DNA of 59,809 nt from Caballeronia megalochromosomata (GCA_001580565.1 LRBF01000244.1:1-59809), one strand, 5' to 3'; positions 35,851-45,655 are shown, counted from the first letter of the stretch. Notes: generated by a model from the letters alone, not told the origin. Numbers and translations are program-made.

Positions 35851-36769
35851 CTGCGAGCGCATTTCGGATCAGGAAAGCGCCGCGCCTGCCGGCGCGGTCG
35901 TCGTCTTCTATCGACCGGACAAAGGGTGCTTTGTGCGCGCGAACCGTCTGGCGAAGGTGATTCCATTGGTCGTGGTGGACAACACGCCGGGTTCGAACGC
36001 GTCGCGTCGCGGCGACTTGGCTCCTGACATCGACTATTTGGCCAACGGTGAGAACGAGGGCATTGCGGCTGCGCTGAATCGCGGGATCGAGTTGCTCCGC
36101 GCGCGTGGCTATGGTCACGCTCTCCTCTTCGATCAGGATAGCGAAGCCTCCGTTGCACTGATCGAAGGCCTATTGGTTTGCATGCGCAGCTTGGCGCGCG
36201 ATGGGCGGAAAGTCGCCATCGCGGGGCCGGCCTATCACGATGTGAGGCTCGGCGCGGTTGCATCGTTCGTTCGCTTCGACAAATGGCGTATGTCGCGCGT
36301 GCCTGCCGACGGACAAGATCCGCTCGAAATCGACTTCCTAATTTCATCCGGTTCGTGCATCGACCTGTCCGCGTGGCAGGACATCGGGGCGATGGACGCG
36401 CGGTTGTTCATAGATTTCGTGGATGTCGAGTGGTGCGTGCGCGCGCGCCGTGCGGGTTATGCCGTGCTAGGTTTGCCCTGGCTCATCATGGAACATAGTC
36501 TCGGGGATCAACCGGTCAGTTTCTTCGGACGGCGTTTTGCCATGCATTCGCCTTTCCGTCATTATTTTATTTTTCGGAACGCTCTGGCACTGATCCTGTA
36601 TCGGTCCTATATGCCGCTGTCGTGGAAGCTCTCCGAACTGACGAAATTTCCGGTGCGCCTTTTCGTCTACACCTTGCTTTCCGGTCACCCGCGTGAGCAG
36701 TTCGCAATGATTTGCCGCGGAATCGCGGACGGTATGAGAAACCGTCTTGGTCCGCTGCCCCGACAGTGA
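35831..36769 (+). CDS. GT2 glycosyltransferase, rhamnosyltransferase-type
   Basis: About 312 residues, GT-A fold. The nucleotide-sugar start is GAVVVFYRPDKG, and the metal site is LLFDQDSEAS. Later motifs are FLISSGSCIDL and FIDFVDVEWCVRARRAGY, all as in bacterial rhamnosyltransferases that use dTDP-rhamnose. The GTG at 35831 is chosen because AAGGGACTGCA precedes it and the reading frame overlaps rfbD by 20 bases. The sugar specificity is inferred from family and context. Confidence 0.82.
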   Translation: MSIGRTDCERISDQESAAPAGAVVVFYRPDKGCFVRANRLAKVIPLVVVDNTPGSNASRRGDLAPDIDYLANGENEGIAAALNRGIELLRARGYGHALLFDQDSEASVALIEGLLVCMRSLARDGRKVAIAGPAYHDVRLGAVASFVRFDKWRMSRVPADGQDPLEIDFLISSGSCIDLSAWQDIGAMDARLFIDFVDVEWCVRARRAGYAVLGLPWLIMEHSLGDQPVSFFGRRFAMHSPFRHYFIFRNALALILYRSYMPLSWKLSELTKFPVRLFVYTLLSGHPREQFAMICRGIADGMRNRLGPLPRQ

Positions 36770-36857
36770 CAAGAAGGCGTCATATTCGACGCAACAAGGC
36801 GCTACCCGTCCGCCGCTATGTCAATACAATTGCATCGGCCTCGGGCTGGTGGAACAC

Positions 36858-38846
36858 ATGAAAGAGAAACTCAGAAAATTCATGGCATCGAACGCCGTGA
36901 ACGCTGTGCTGATGAAGCTGTCGCCCGCTTCGCGTCGCAACCTCCGGCGTGCCGTAAAGGCCGCCTATTGGGCCGCGACGCCGCATCTGATGGCGCAGCG
37001 GATCCGCATGTTGCGGTTGCAACGCCGACTCGGCGGCGTGGCGTCAGTGAGCGTGCTCGGTGCACCAAGAACGCTCGCGCCGAGCTATCTATCCTTTTCG
37101 CCGGAAAAATCTCACGCCGACGCGAAGTATGTGGAAATCGCCCCAGAGGAAGGGCGCTACAGCCTCGAGACCGACTGGAGCAAGTATCACTATTCGTACG
37201 TGCCGCGTCGCAGGCCGGATGATATCGACAGGCTCATCGGGGCGTTGCGAATGCGACCGTTTTTCAGCATCGTGGTCCCAACCTATAACACGCCACTGCT
37301 TTATCTCGAGCGTCTTCTGGCGTCGGTGCGCGCGCAATGGTATGGCTACTACGAACTGATCCTCGTCGACGACAAGAGCCCAACCATTGAAGTTCGCGCA
37401 ACGGTACAGGCCGCCGCGGGCGGGCGGGTCCGGACGATTATGCTTGCGGAAAACCACGGCATCTCAGGCGCCACGAACGCAGGCATCGAAGCGGCGCAGG
37501 GCGACTATGTCGTCTTCCTGGATCACGACGACGAGTTAACCGCCGATTGTCTATGGGAGTTGGCGCTGGCGATCGCGCAGACCGACGCCGATTTCGTCTA
37601 TAGCGACGAAGACAAGCTGTTGCCGTCTGATCAGTTCTCCGAGCCGTTCTTCAAACCGGACTGGTCGCCGGACACCATGATGAGCACCATGTTTACCTGC
37701 CACGTCTCTGCGGTACGGCGTTCGCTCGTCGTGGACATCGGAGGTTTGCGAAGCGAGTTTGACGGTGCGCAGGACTGGGATCTGGTGCTGCGCATCGCCG
37801 AGCGGACTAAGCGCATCGTCCACATCCCAAAGGTGCTCTATCACTGGCGCGTTATTCCTGGCTCTGTGGCCGCCGATCTGGCCGAGAAGCCATATGCCAT
37901 CGACGCAAGCGTTCGCGCTCGTGAAGCCGCTTTGCAGCGTCGTGGAATCGTAGGCGTGCTCGAACCGGTTGCACGCTTGCCAGGGCATGCGCGCGTGAAT
38001 TACTCGCTCAAGGGCACGCCGCTAATTTCGATCATCATTCCGAGCCGCGACAACGGCGCAGTGCTGAGCCAGTGTGTTCAGTCGATCCTGAGCGGTTCAT
38101 CGTATCGCCACTTTGAGATCGTCGTCATGGATAACGGTTCGCGTGAGCCGGATACCGTGGCGCAACTCCTGAAGTTGGCGGCGCAGCCACAAGTGAAGGT
38201 TGTGCCGCACGACTTTCCGTTCAACTATTCGGAGATCAACAACGTCGGCGTGCGTCAAGCAAAGGGCGATATCCTTATGTTTCTAAACGACGATACAGAG
38301 GTCATTTCGGCTGACTGGCTCGATCGTATGGCGGGGTATGCGCAACAGGTGCACGTGGGTGCCGTCGGCGCGAAGCTCATCTTCCCGAACACGCGTTCTG
38401 TCCAACATTGCGGCGTCGTAAGTCTCGCGGCGGGTCCGGGTCATGCGTTCTTTGGGACCGATGCTGACACTCCTATGTCGTTCGGACGAAACATCCTTGA
38501 ATTCAACTGGCTGGCGGTAACGGGCGCGTGCCTGATGATCGAGCGTGCAAAGTTCGACGCTTGCGGCGGCTTCGACGAAACATTCCCCATCGCCTACAAC
38601 GACGTCGAACTGTGTTTCAGCTTAGTCGAGAAGGGGCTTTACAACGTACTGTGTCCTTCGGTGGAACTAACCCATCACGAGTCGCTCACCCGTGGCGATG
38701 ACGGCCTCGATCCGGTCAAGCAGGCGAGGCTGATACGGGAGCGACGGCGCTTGTATGCGAAGCATCCGCGCTTCTTCATGCGTGATCCCTTCTACAATCC
38801 GAATCTTTCACCTCTCGATCTCCAATTCCGCATCCCAGCCGGCTGA
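36858..38846 (+). CDS. Tandem GT2 glycosyltransferase
   Basis: About 662 residues with two GT-A domains. The first spans about 135-370 (FSIVVPTYNTPLLYLERLL, VVFLDHDDELT, DADFVYSDEDK). The second spans about 385-630 (LISIIIPSRDNGAVLSQCV, ILMFLNDDTEVIS, DVELCFSLVEKG). Each keeps its own DXD-like metal motif, so both may be active and add two sugars in turn. The N-terminal 130 residues are basic and helical. Probable site: inner face of the cytoplasmic membrane, building the polysaccharide. Start after GGTGGAACAC. Confidence 0.87.
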   Translation: MKEKLRKFMASNAVNAVLMKLSPASRRNLRRAVKAAYWAATPHLMAQRIRMLRLQRRLGGVASVSVLGAPRTLAPSYLSFSPEKSHADAKYVEIAPEEGRYSLETDWSKYHYSYVPRRRPDDIDRLIGALRMRPFFSIVVPTYNTPLLYLERLLASVRAQWYGYYELILVDDKSPTIEVRATVQAAAGGRVRTIMLAENHGISGATNAGIEAAQGDYVVFLDHDDELTADCLWELALAIAQTDADFVYSDEDKLLPSDQFSEPFFKPDWSPDTMMSTMFTCHVSAVRRSLVVDIGGLRSEFDGAQDWDLVLRIAERTKRIVHIPKVLYHWRVIPGSVAADLAEKPYAIDASVRAREAALQRRGIVGVLEPVARLPGHARVNYSLKGTPLISIIIPSRDNGAVLSQCVQSILSGSSYRHFEIVVMDNGSREPDTVAQLLKLAAQPQVKVVPHDFPFNYSEINNVGVRQAKGDILMFLNDDTEVISADWLDRMAGYAQQVHVGAVGAKLIFPNTRSVQHCGVVSLAAGPGHAFFGTDADTPMSFGRNILEFNWLAVTGACLMIERAKFDACGGFDETFPIAYNDVELCFSLVEKGLYNVLCPSVELTHHESLTRGDDGLDPVKQARLIRERRRLYAKHPRFFMRDPFYNPNLSPLDLQFRIPAG

Positions 38847-38908
38847 CATGGGGCGCTTTCTCATCGAATATCTGCGCGGCAATGCGTATTGAATTGACAG
38901 GATTGGAC

Positions 38909-40690
38909 ATGCAACATCACGTAATCGAACAGCTGGTTGCCAAGGCCGCCGATGCGAAGGTCGTATCGTTCGATGTTTTCGACACGCTTTTCGTACGGCC
39001 GCTATGTGCTCCCGAGGATCTATTCGACATCGTCGGCGATCGCTTCGGCATGGCGGAGTTCCGCCAGTTGCGCCAAAGCGCGCAGGCCAAGGCGTTTCAA
39101 TCGATGCATGCCAACGGCCTGAAAGAAATCACGCTTGAGGGCATCTATGAGTCGTTCGGCAAGCTGCCCGTGAACGCGACACTGCTCAAGCAGGCGGAAT
39201 ACGATCTCGAGCTCGCGCTGACGTTGCCCAATCCTGAGCTCGTCGGCTGGTTCGTGGAACTTGCGCGCAACCGCCGCGTGGTAATCACATCGGACATGTA
39301 TCTTCCGCAGGCGTTCTTTGAAGCGCTTTTCGAGAAGCACGGGTTGCCGAAGCTGCCTTTGTTCATCTCGTCTGCGCGCAACGCGACCAAGCGGGACTTT
39401 GGCGAACTGTTTGACCTCGTCGCCGCGGAAATGGGTGTCGCTCCCAAAGAGATTCTCCACGTCGGCGACAACGAGCTTTCCGATGTCCGGCGAGCTGGCG
39501 ACCGCGGCCTCGCGACATTCCATTACGTCGACATGCGCCGCGCGCGCCTACCGGCGACAGCATCGACGCCCGCTGCCTCGATCGCCTATGGCCTGCCACG
39601 TACTTTCGGGGAGACGATCGAGCCGGGATCGTTCGAGGCGCTCGGTTTTGAGACCGGCGGCCCGGCTGCCTTCGCTTATCTTCACTGGATTCGTCAGTCG
39701 GCGCAACGCGACGCGATCGACCTGATCCTGTTCACTTCACGAGACGGTTATGTTCTCGAACGCATGGAGAAGCGGGGCGATGTGGGCCAACTCCCTCGCT
39801 GCGCATACTTCAAAAGTTCGCGGACTGCGCTGACGCTAGCGGCGATGAATGAGAACAACTTCGAAGCATATCTGTCGTTTCTGCTGTCGGGCGCGCAAGA
39901 GCTCTCGCCCTTCGAGTTGCTGGAGCGCATCGGTGTGGCGCCCCCTGACGATCATGTGATGCGTAATATCGACCTAGGTCCAGAGGTCCGGCTGAGCGAC
40001 GCCAACGTTGACCTGTTCCGCTCGTTCCTATGGGCATGGCGCTGGGAAATTTTGAAGACATGCCGCACCGCGCGGGCGGGACTGTACAACTATCTCCGGG
40101 AACTGGGCGTGTCCGACGGAATGCGCGTTGCGATGGTCGACGTGGGCTGGAACGGGACGACGCAGGAAGCATTTGATCAGGCACTTAACGGGCTTTACGA
40201 TATCGAGTTGTTTGGTTATTACCTGTGTCTCACCGAGCATCCCGAATGCAATCGCCGCAAGAAGACACTGCGGATGAATTCCTTGTTGTCGCGTGAATCG
40301 GTAGGCGCTGGGGCGGTCGAGCAGGTCTATGCGAACCGCGTCGCAGTCGAACTGTTCTTCTCGGCGCCGCATGCTGCCGTGATCGGCTACGACTTCGACG
40401 CCTCGGGCCGAGTGCAGGCAGTCGAGGACTTGGGCCGTGGCAGCACGGCGGGGCTTTTAGCGACGGCCGAGACGATTCTGCGTGGCATCGAGCGCTATGG
40501 CGCTTACGCCAGCGCACTTTATCGCAGCGTGGGTGTGGACCCGGTGCCGCTTGAAGTAGTCAGGCCGCTGCTCGATTTCGCGCGGTCGCCGTCGCCGGAA
40601 GCGCGCAAGCTGCTCTCCAAAGTGACGAACTTCGACGCTTGGGCCAGCAGTCGCAATCGCGCGATGAGGCTCGACGAGTATCTAGCCTGA
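38909..40690 (+). CDS. Double HAD-like protein (COG5610 type)
   Basis: About 593 residues. The N-terminal HAD phosphatase domain begins VVSFDVFDTLFVRP with both nucleophile-motif aspartates; VITSDMYLPQ and HVGDNELSDVRRAG are motifs II and IV. A second half begins around LILFTSRDGYVLERM, a degenerate HAD-like motif, and continues to the C terminus (VDVGWNGTTQEAF). Proteins of this kind occur in polysaccharide loci, but their substrate is unknown. The ATG at 38909 after CAGGATTGG is preferred to 38882. Confidence 0.7.
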   Translation: MQHHVIEQLVAKAADAKVVSFDVFDTLFVRPLCAPEDLFDIVGDRFGMAEFRQLRQSAQAKAFQSMHANGLKEITLEGIYESFGKLPVNATLLKQAEYDLELALTLPNPELVGWFVELARNRRVVITSDMYLPQAFFEALFEKHGLPKLPLFISSARNATKRDFGELFDLVAAEMGVAPKEILHVGDNELSDVRRAGDRGLATFHYVDMRRARLPATASTPAASIAYGLPRTFGETIEPGSFEALGFETGGPAAFAYLHWIRQSAQRDAIDLILFTSRDGYVLERMEKRGDVGQLPRCAYFKSSRTALTLAAMNENNFEAYLSFLLSGAQELSPFELLERIGVAPPDDHVMRNIDLGPEVRLSDANVDLFRSFLWAWRWEILKTCRTARAGLYNYLRELGVSDGMRVAMVDVGWNGTTQEAFDQALNGLYDIELFGYYLCLTEHPECNRRKKTLRMNSLLSRESVGAGAVEQVYANRVAVELFFSAPHAAVIGYDFDASGRVQAVEDLGRGSTAGLLATAETILRGIERYGAYASALYRSVGVDPVPLEVVRPLLDFARSPSPEARKLLSKVTNFDAWASSRNRAMRLDEYLA

Positions 40691-40724
40691 CCAGCGCTGC
40701 CGGAGCGACCTTCCATTCAAGCAT

Positions 40725-41708
40725 ATGAATCAACCAGTACCACATAACAAGTCGCCGCTGCTCTCGCTCGTCGTACCTTGCTACAACGAGCGAGAGGTGC
40801 TGCCCGAATTCATGCAGCAGGTTGTTCCCGTGCTCCAGGGAATGTCGTCCATGGATTACGAAGTGGTGTTCGTGAACGATGGCAGCCGTGACGGCACGCT
40901 CGAATTGCTGATCGGAATTGCGCGCGACCACGAGCGCATACGCGTCGTAGACCTTTCGCGCAACTTTGGCAAGGAAGCAGCGATGACGGCCGGCATCGAT
41001 GAGGCACGAGGCGACGTCGTCGTTCCTTTCGACGCCGACCTGCAAGACCCGCCCGAAGTGATTCCGCGGCTGGTCGCAAAATGGCGCGAAGGCTTCGACG
41101 TTGTGATCGCCCGGCGCGTCGATCGCAGTTCGGACACGTATTTGAAGCGTAAATCGGCCAGCCTTTTCTATAAGTTTCACAACACCATCTCCGATATTGA
41201 CCTTCCGGAGAACGCGGGCGATTTCAGGCTGATGTCGCGCGATGTCGTGAATGCGCTCCAACGACTGACTGAGAGCCGGCGTTTCATGAAGGGCCTATTC
41301 GCGTGGGTGGGATTCAACACGGCCGTCGTCGAATATACGAGGCGGCCGCGCGCAGCCGGCAAGACGAAGTTCTCGGGCTGGCGGCTGTGGAATTTTGCGC
41401 TCGAAGGTGTGACGAGCTTCAGCACGCTTCCGCTGCGAGTGTGGACCTATTTCGGGTTTGTCACGGCGTTCGTTGCGCTGTCCTACGCGGCGTTCATTCT
41501 GATTCGCACGCTGATCTTCGGCAACCCTGTGCCGGGCTATGCGTCGATTGTGACCATTCTGCTTTTCTTGGGCGGTGTGCAGCTGGTCGGTATCGGTGTG
41601 GTTGGCGAATACATTGGCCGCATCTACATTGAGTCGAAGCAGCGGCCCGTTTATTTGGTGCAAGCGAGGTACGGGGCCGATGAGGGGGCTGAGCGTGGCG
41701 AGAACTAA
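40725..41708 (+). CDS. gtrB: GtrB-like polyprenyl-phosphate glycosyltransferase
   Basis: 327 residues. N-terminal GT2 domain (SLVVPCYNEREVLPEF, VFVNDGSRDGT, FDADLQDPPEVI) and two C-terminal transmembrane helices (about 245-270 and 280-305), ending with GVVGEYIGRIYIESKQRP. This matches GtrB/DPM1-type enzymes that load a sugar onto undecaprenyl phosphate at the cytoplasmic face. A gtrA-like flippase gene overlaps its end and a GT-C gene follows, forming a full module for periplasmic glycosylation. Confidence 0.88.
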   Translation: MNQPVPHNKSPLLSLVVPCYNEREVLPEFMQQVVPVLQGMSSMDYEVVFVNDGSRDGTLELLIGIARDHERIRVVDLSRNFGKEAAMTAGIDEARGDVVVPFDADLQDPPEVIPRLVAKWREGFDVVIARRVDRSSDTYLKRKSASLFYKFHNTISDIDLPENAGDFRLMSRDVVNALQRLTESRRFMKGLFAWVGFNTAVVEYTRRPRAAGKTKFSGWRLWNFALEGVTSFSTLPLRVWTYFGFVTAFVALSYAAFILIRTLIFGNPVPGYASIVTILLFLGGVQLVGIGVVGEYIGRIYIESKQRPVYLVQARYGADEGAERGEN

Positions 41709-42117
41709 CCGATTGATCCTCCGCTTCGTAGCGTATGGCGCTGTCGGTGCGGCTGGGACGCTCGCGCAATACGCGGTGCTCGTAGTGCTGGTTCGCTGCG
41801 TGGATGTGCCCGCGCCGTCCGCTTCGATGGTGGGGGCAGTCCTCGGTGCCTGCGTCAACTATGTGCTCAATCACCGGTTCACTTTCGGAAAAACGGCGCC
41901 GCACAAGCAGGCGCTGCCGCGTTTTCTCGCGGTCGCGGGTCTGGGCGTGCTGGTCAACGGCGCTTCGATGAGCGTGTTGGTGGATTACACCGGACTGCAT
42001 TATTTGTTGGCTCAGGTATGCGCGACCGCACTCGTTCTGCTTCTTACGTTCGCACTCAATTCATGCTGGTCATTCCGCGGGTCAGCGGACCGCGGGGTCC
42101 GCGAGGTTGACGAATGA
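41695..42117 (+). CDS. gtrA: GtrA-like flippase
   Basis: About 140 residues with four transmembrane helices, GtrA family (LRFVAYGAVGAAGTLAQYAV, NYVLNHRFTF, ALNSCWSF). It is thought to flip the polyprenyl-linked sugar made by GtrB to the periplasm. The GTG at 41695 follows AGGGGGCTGA and overlaps gtrB by 14 bases, so the two are translationally coupled. Confidence 0.87.
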   Translation: MARTNRLILRFVAYGAVGAAGTLAQYAVLVVLVRCVDVPAPSASMVGAVLGACVNYVLNHRFTFGKTAPHKQALPRFLAVAGLGVLVNGASMSVLVDYTGLHYLLAQVCATALVLLLTFALNSCWSFRGSADRGVREVDE

Positions 42118-42142
42118 ATCAAATAGCACTCTCAACGAGAAC

Positions 42143-43624
42143 ATGACACCGAATCAAACAGGACAACGTGCCGGAATGCTCTACGCGCTGACGATTGGCG
42201 TATGTATCGTCATCATCGGCTGCTTCGCCGGTCTGATTCCGGCTGGCCACTGGCAGGACGAGTTTTTTACTTTTGCTGCGTTCCGCAAAGGCGGACTGCA
42301 CTTCTATATCGAGCGGCTCGTGACCTGGAGTCCCCGGCCGGTCTCCGAGTTGCTCATCTTCGCCTATTCGCGGGCGGTAGATCAATTCGGCAAACCGCTT
42401 ATCGCGCCCGTCCTCGCAATTCTATGGGTGACGCTCATGGCTGGCGCTTTGTATCCGGCCATCATCAGTGGCCGCGCAGGCACGGCGACGCGGCGCGTGA
42501 TATTCGTAATCGTGATCGGCACGTTGGCACTATTTTTTCTCGGGCATCCAGTCGCCGAAGTGTTTTATTGGCCGCAAGGCTCGATGGCTTACATTCCAAC
42601 GCTCGCTGTCTTCGTAATGCTTTTCGGCCTGTTCCTTGTGGGTGTCGACTCGCTGCCGCAGCGCACCGTGTGCACTGCGGCGCTGGTGCTGGCGGCAACG
42701 GCGTCTGAACTCGGCGCGATGTTCGTCGCCGCCTTCGCTGGAATTCACCTCGGCTCAAGAGTCGCGCGCCTAATGCTGAGGTCCGACTCAACCTTTCGTC
42801 GTCTGCTGGACCGCGCGACGATCCCGTGGATTCTGCCCCTCGTCGTTTCTTCGGGCGTGTTCGTATTAATGAAATCAGGCCGGCTCAATTCGGCCGCAGA
42901 GGTGTTCGGGGATCCGTCTATCGCCCACCATGTGAGCATCAGCGTGCTTCACGCGATGCCACAATACCTAATCGAGCTGATCTCACTGGATGGCCAGACG
43001 TTAAACGCGCGAAATATCTTGTTTGGCTTTGTTGCTAAGACGTGCTATTTCGCAGCGGTCTACATCGGCGTCCGATCGATACGCGGATCGGTCAGAGCGG
43101 AAAGTTCGGTTCAATTGAGCATTTTTCTTATCGCGATCGCGGCGGCTTCATTCATGTCGTTGGTCGGCGCATTTTATCAGTTTGGCGTCGTCTGCTGCGA
43201 ACGGCACGACACGATGCGGCAGTGCATGAGTATCCTGCTGCTCGGCTCGGTCGCAGCGTTGATCGCCCAACTCGGCCGTGGGCGTTCGACGCAGTCTAAC
43301 GAACGCAGGAGCCGGCGCGCCGCGTTCAGGTGGTGTCCCGCACTGATTTTATGCGCTGTGCTAGTGTCATCAGTGACCTCCGCCAAGTTGCTGGCGAACG
43401 ACTATCGACGCTACGGGCAGTTCCTCGGGGCGCGCAGCCAGACGTGGGCATCAGGATCGGCAACGGCACCAGGGATGGTCGTCACGCAAGTCACACCGGG
43501 CCTGATCGTTGGAGGAGTCGTGCGGCCCGCAGGTGTGTACGTTAGGAGCGGCGAGACGCCGTGGTTCCTCGCAGGCATCCTCGACTTTTTTGGCAAAAAG
43601 TCGATGACGCTGACAAGCCCCTGA
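42143..43624 (+). CDS. Polytopic membrane protein, GT-C-type glycosyltransferase candidate
   Basis: About 493 residues with around ten transmembrane helices. The first periplasmic loop holds HWQDEFFTF, an acidic pair where GT-C enzymes bind the polyprenyl donor, followed by the SPRPVSELL segment. I do not recognise a specific family. Its place after gtrB and gtrA is that of gtrC-type transferases, which add the flipped sugar to the O-antigen. The ATG at 42143 is chosen; a TTG at 42107, overlapping gtrA, is also possible. Confidence 0.72.
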   Translation: MTPNQTGQRAGMLYALTIGVCIVIIGCFAGLIPAGHWQDEFFTFAAFRKGGLHFYIERLVTWSPRPVSELLIFAYSRAVDQFGKPLIAPVLAILWVTLMAGALYPAIISGRAGTATRRVIFVIVIGTLALFFLGHPVAEVFYWPQGSMAYIPTLAVFVMLFGLFLVGVDSLPQRTVCTAALVLAATASELGAMFVAAFAGIHLGSRVARLMLRSDSTFRRLLDRATIPWILPLVVSSGVFVLMKSGRLNSAAEVFGDPSIAHHVSISVLHAMPQYLIELISLDGQTLNARNILFGFVAKTCYFAAVYIGVRSIRGSVRAESSVQLSIFLIAIAAASFMSLVGAFYQFGVVCCERHDTMRQCMSILLLGSVAALIAQLGRGRSTQSNERRSRRAAFRWCPALILCAVLVSSVTSAKLLANDYRRYGQFLGARSQTWASGSATAPGMVVTQVTPGLIVGGVVRPAGVYVRSGETPWFLAGILDFFGKKSMTLTSP

Positions 43625-43643
43625 CGCGTACCGCCCACTGCGG

Positions 43644-43685
43644 CGCTTCAGGCGGACAGGTTAAGACCGTGCCCCGCCTGAAGCG
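43644..43685. repeat. 12-bp inverted repeat between gene blocks
   Basis: CGCTTCAGGCGG (43644-43655) pairs perfectly with CCGCCTGAAGCG (43674-43685) across an 18-base loop. It has no T-tract, so it may be a weak or Rho-assisted terminator, an mRNA-stabilising hairpin or an operator. It separates the gtr genes from the epimerase/exporter block. Confidence 0.6.
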
Positions 43686-43849
43686 GGAGACCATCTAGTA
43701 CAATGAATGGTTTTGTTTCATGCGAGAAAGAGGGTGGCATAGATCCGGGCGCCGGTGCCGCGGTGAGGAAACTGGTAGACCTTCATTGCGGTACTAACGG
43801 CGATTCAGGCACGAAAGGATTATTAGTCAAAATGCAAGGAGGGCACGCT

Positions 43850-44788
43850 TTGGCAAACCAGAAAAACGACAGCATTGGGACCGAGATGCGTTCAGCCTTG
43901 CTGCTCGGCGGAAATGGCTTCCTGGGCAGCCACCTTGCGCGCGCGTTGAAGCAGCGTGGCGTGAGTGTGCGCATTTACGATCGTGGCTCGCACGATGACG
44001 CTGAAGGGGATTCCGTCCACATCAAAGGCGACTTTGGCACCGGCGAGCACTTGGCCGAAGCGCTGGAAGGCGTGGATATTGTCTATCACCTTATCAGCAC
44101 AACGTTACCCAGTACTTCGAACGCCCATGCGCTCTTCGATGTCGAGAGTAACGTAGGTGGCACCTTGCGGTTGCTCGACCATATGAAGACCGCGGGCGTG
44201 AACCGAATCGTCTTCACGTCGTCCGGAGGTACGGTGTATGGCAATCCTCAAATGGTTCCGGTTCGTGAAGATCATCCGCTCCAACCCCTTTGCTCCTACG
44301 GTGTGACCAAGGTTGCGATCGAGGGATATCTGCGCCTCAACGCGAGCCTCCATGGGCTGAACGCGACGGTGCTGCGGATTGCCAACCCATACGGTCCGGG
44401 CAAGGCACGAATCGGCGTGCAGGGATTTATCCCCACGCTCTTTGCGAAGATCGCTAGCGAGGCTCCGATCGAAATCTGGGGCGACGGATCGGTGGTTCGT
44501 GACTACATCTACGTCGACGATGCTATCGACGCAATGCTTGAGGCCGCTTCATGGAACGGATTCCGGCTTTATAACGTCGGCAGCGGCGCCGGCCACAGCC
44601 TGCTGGATGTATTGCGCACGGTGGAACGGGCGACGGGACGCAGCGCCAACGTCGTGTACAAGCAAGGTCGCTCTTTCGACGTCGTCGAAATCTATCTCGA
44701 CATCGGCAAGATCACGTCCGAGACGGCGTGGCGGCCGCGAGTGAGTCTCGACGCCGGCTGTCGATTGTTCTGGGCCGCAATGACATGA
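43850..44788 (+). CDS. NAD-dependent epimerase/dehydratase
   Basis: About 312 residues of extended SDR type. NAD site LLLGGNGFLGSHLARAL; catalytic SSGGTVYGN and YGVTKVAIEGYL with Tyr and Lys; substrate region RIANPYGPGK and RDYIYVDD. It is probably a UDP- or GDP-sugar 4-epimerase or reductase that supplies a second donor. The TTG at 43850 is selected because AAGGAGG sits 7 bases before it; ATGs at 43832 and 43886 are alternatives. It is separated from the preceding gtr genes by an inverted repeat and leads into the exporter genes. Confidence 0.82.
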   Translation: MANQKNDSIGTEMRSALLLGGNGFLGSHLARALKQRGVSVRIYDRGSHDDAEGDSVHIKGDFGTGEHLAEALEGVDIVYHLISTTLPSTSNAHALFDVESNVGGTLRLLDHMKTAGVNRIVFTSSGGTVYGNPQMVPVREDHPLQPLCSYGVTKVAIEGYLRLNASLHGLNATVLRIANPYGPGKARIGVQGFIPTLFAKIASEAPIEIWGDGSVVRDYIYVDDAIDAMLEAASWNGFRLYNVGSGAGHSLLDVLRTVERATGRSANVVYKQGRSFDVVEIYLDIGKITSETAWRPRVSLDAGCRLFWAAMT

Positions 44789-44836
44789 GGCCGTACACCG
44801 TGTCGTCAGCCAACGCATCAAGTCAAACGAATTGTA

Positions 44837-45655
44837 ATGAAGAAATTTTCGGTCTCTCCTGCTGGTTTGATTCGGTCGACCGTCAGCCATCGTCATCTCA
44901 TCCGGCAGATGGTGATTCGCGACGTGGTGGCTCGCTATCGGGGTTCGGCACTCGGCATCGTCTGGTCGTTCTTTATCCCGATGCTGATGTTGGCGATCTA
45001 CACGTTCGTCTTCAGCTTCGTTTTCAAGGCCCGTTGGCGCGCCGGAAGCGACTCCAAGACCGAGTTCGCGTTGGTTTTGTTCGCGGGCCTCATGCTGTTC
45101 AACATGTTCGCCGATTGCGTCAACCGGGCGCCGCTGCAGATCGTCTCCAACGTCAATTATGTAAAGAAGGTGGTTTTTCCGTTGGAAATTTTGTCGATTG
45201 TCGCGGTGGCTTCGTCAATGTTCCAGATGCTGATTAGTCTGATCGTGTGGTTAGCATTCTATATCGCAGTGCTAGGCATTCCGCCAGTGACCGCGCTGCT
45301 GTTGCCTTTCATTATCGTGCCGCTCACGCTCCTAACGATCGGCGTCACGTGGATTCTGGCCGCGCTCGGTGTCTATTTGCGTGACGTGGCCCAGATTACG
45401 GGCGTGCTCACGACGATGCTCATGTTTACCACCCCGATTTTCTTTCCTTCTTCCGCTGTGCCAAAAGAATTGCAGTTCCTCTTTGTCATTAATCCGCTGG
45501 CGACGGTCGTCGAGCAGGCGCGTGATGTTCTGATTTGGGGAAAGGTGCCAGATCTCGCCGTCTACGAAATAATGTTGGCGATAAGCGCGCTAATCGCCTG
45601 GCTCGGTTTCGCGCTGTTCCAAAAGACACGCGGGGGGTTCAGTGACGTCCTCTGA
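44837..45655 (+). CDS. wzm: ABC-2 polysaccharide export permease (Wzm)
   Basis: 272 residues with six transmembrane helices, ABC-2 type (VIRDVVARYRGSALGIVWSF near the N terminus, then MLFNMFADCVNR and the hydrophobic C-terminal half). It exports undecaprenyl-linked O-antigen completed in the cytosol. It overlaps wzt by 14 bases. Its presence means assembly follows the ABC-transporter route, and no Wzx/Wzy pair is seen in the window. Confidence 0.92.
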   Translation: MKKFSVSPAGLIRSTVSHRHLIRQMVIRDVVARYRGSALGIVWSFFIPMLMLAIYTFVFSFVFKARWRAGSDSKTEFALVLFAGLMLFNMFADCVNRAPLQIVSNVNYVKKVVFPLEILSIVAVASSMFQMLISLIVWLAFYIAVLGIPPVTALLLPFIIVPLTLLTIGVTWILAALGVYLRDVAQITGVLTTMLMFTTPIFFPSSAVPKELQFLFVINPLATVVEQARDVLIWGKVPDLAVYEIMLAISALIAWLGFALFQKTRGGFSDVL

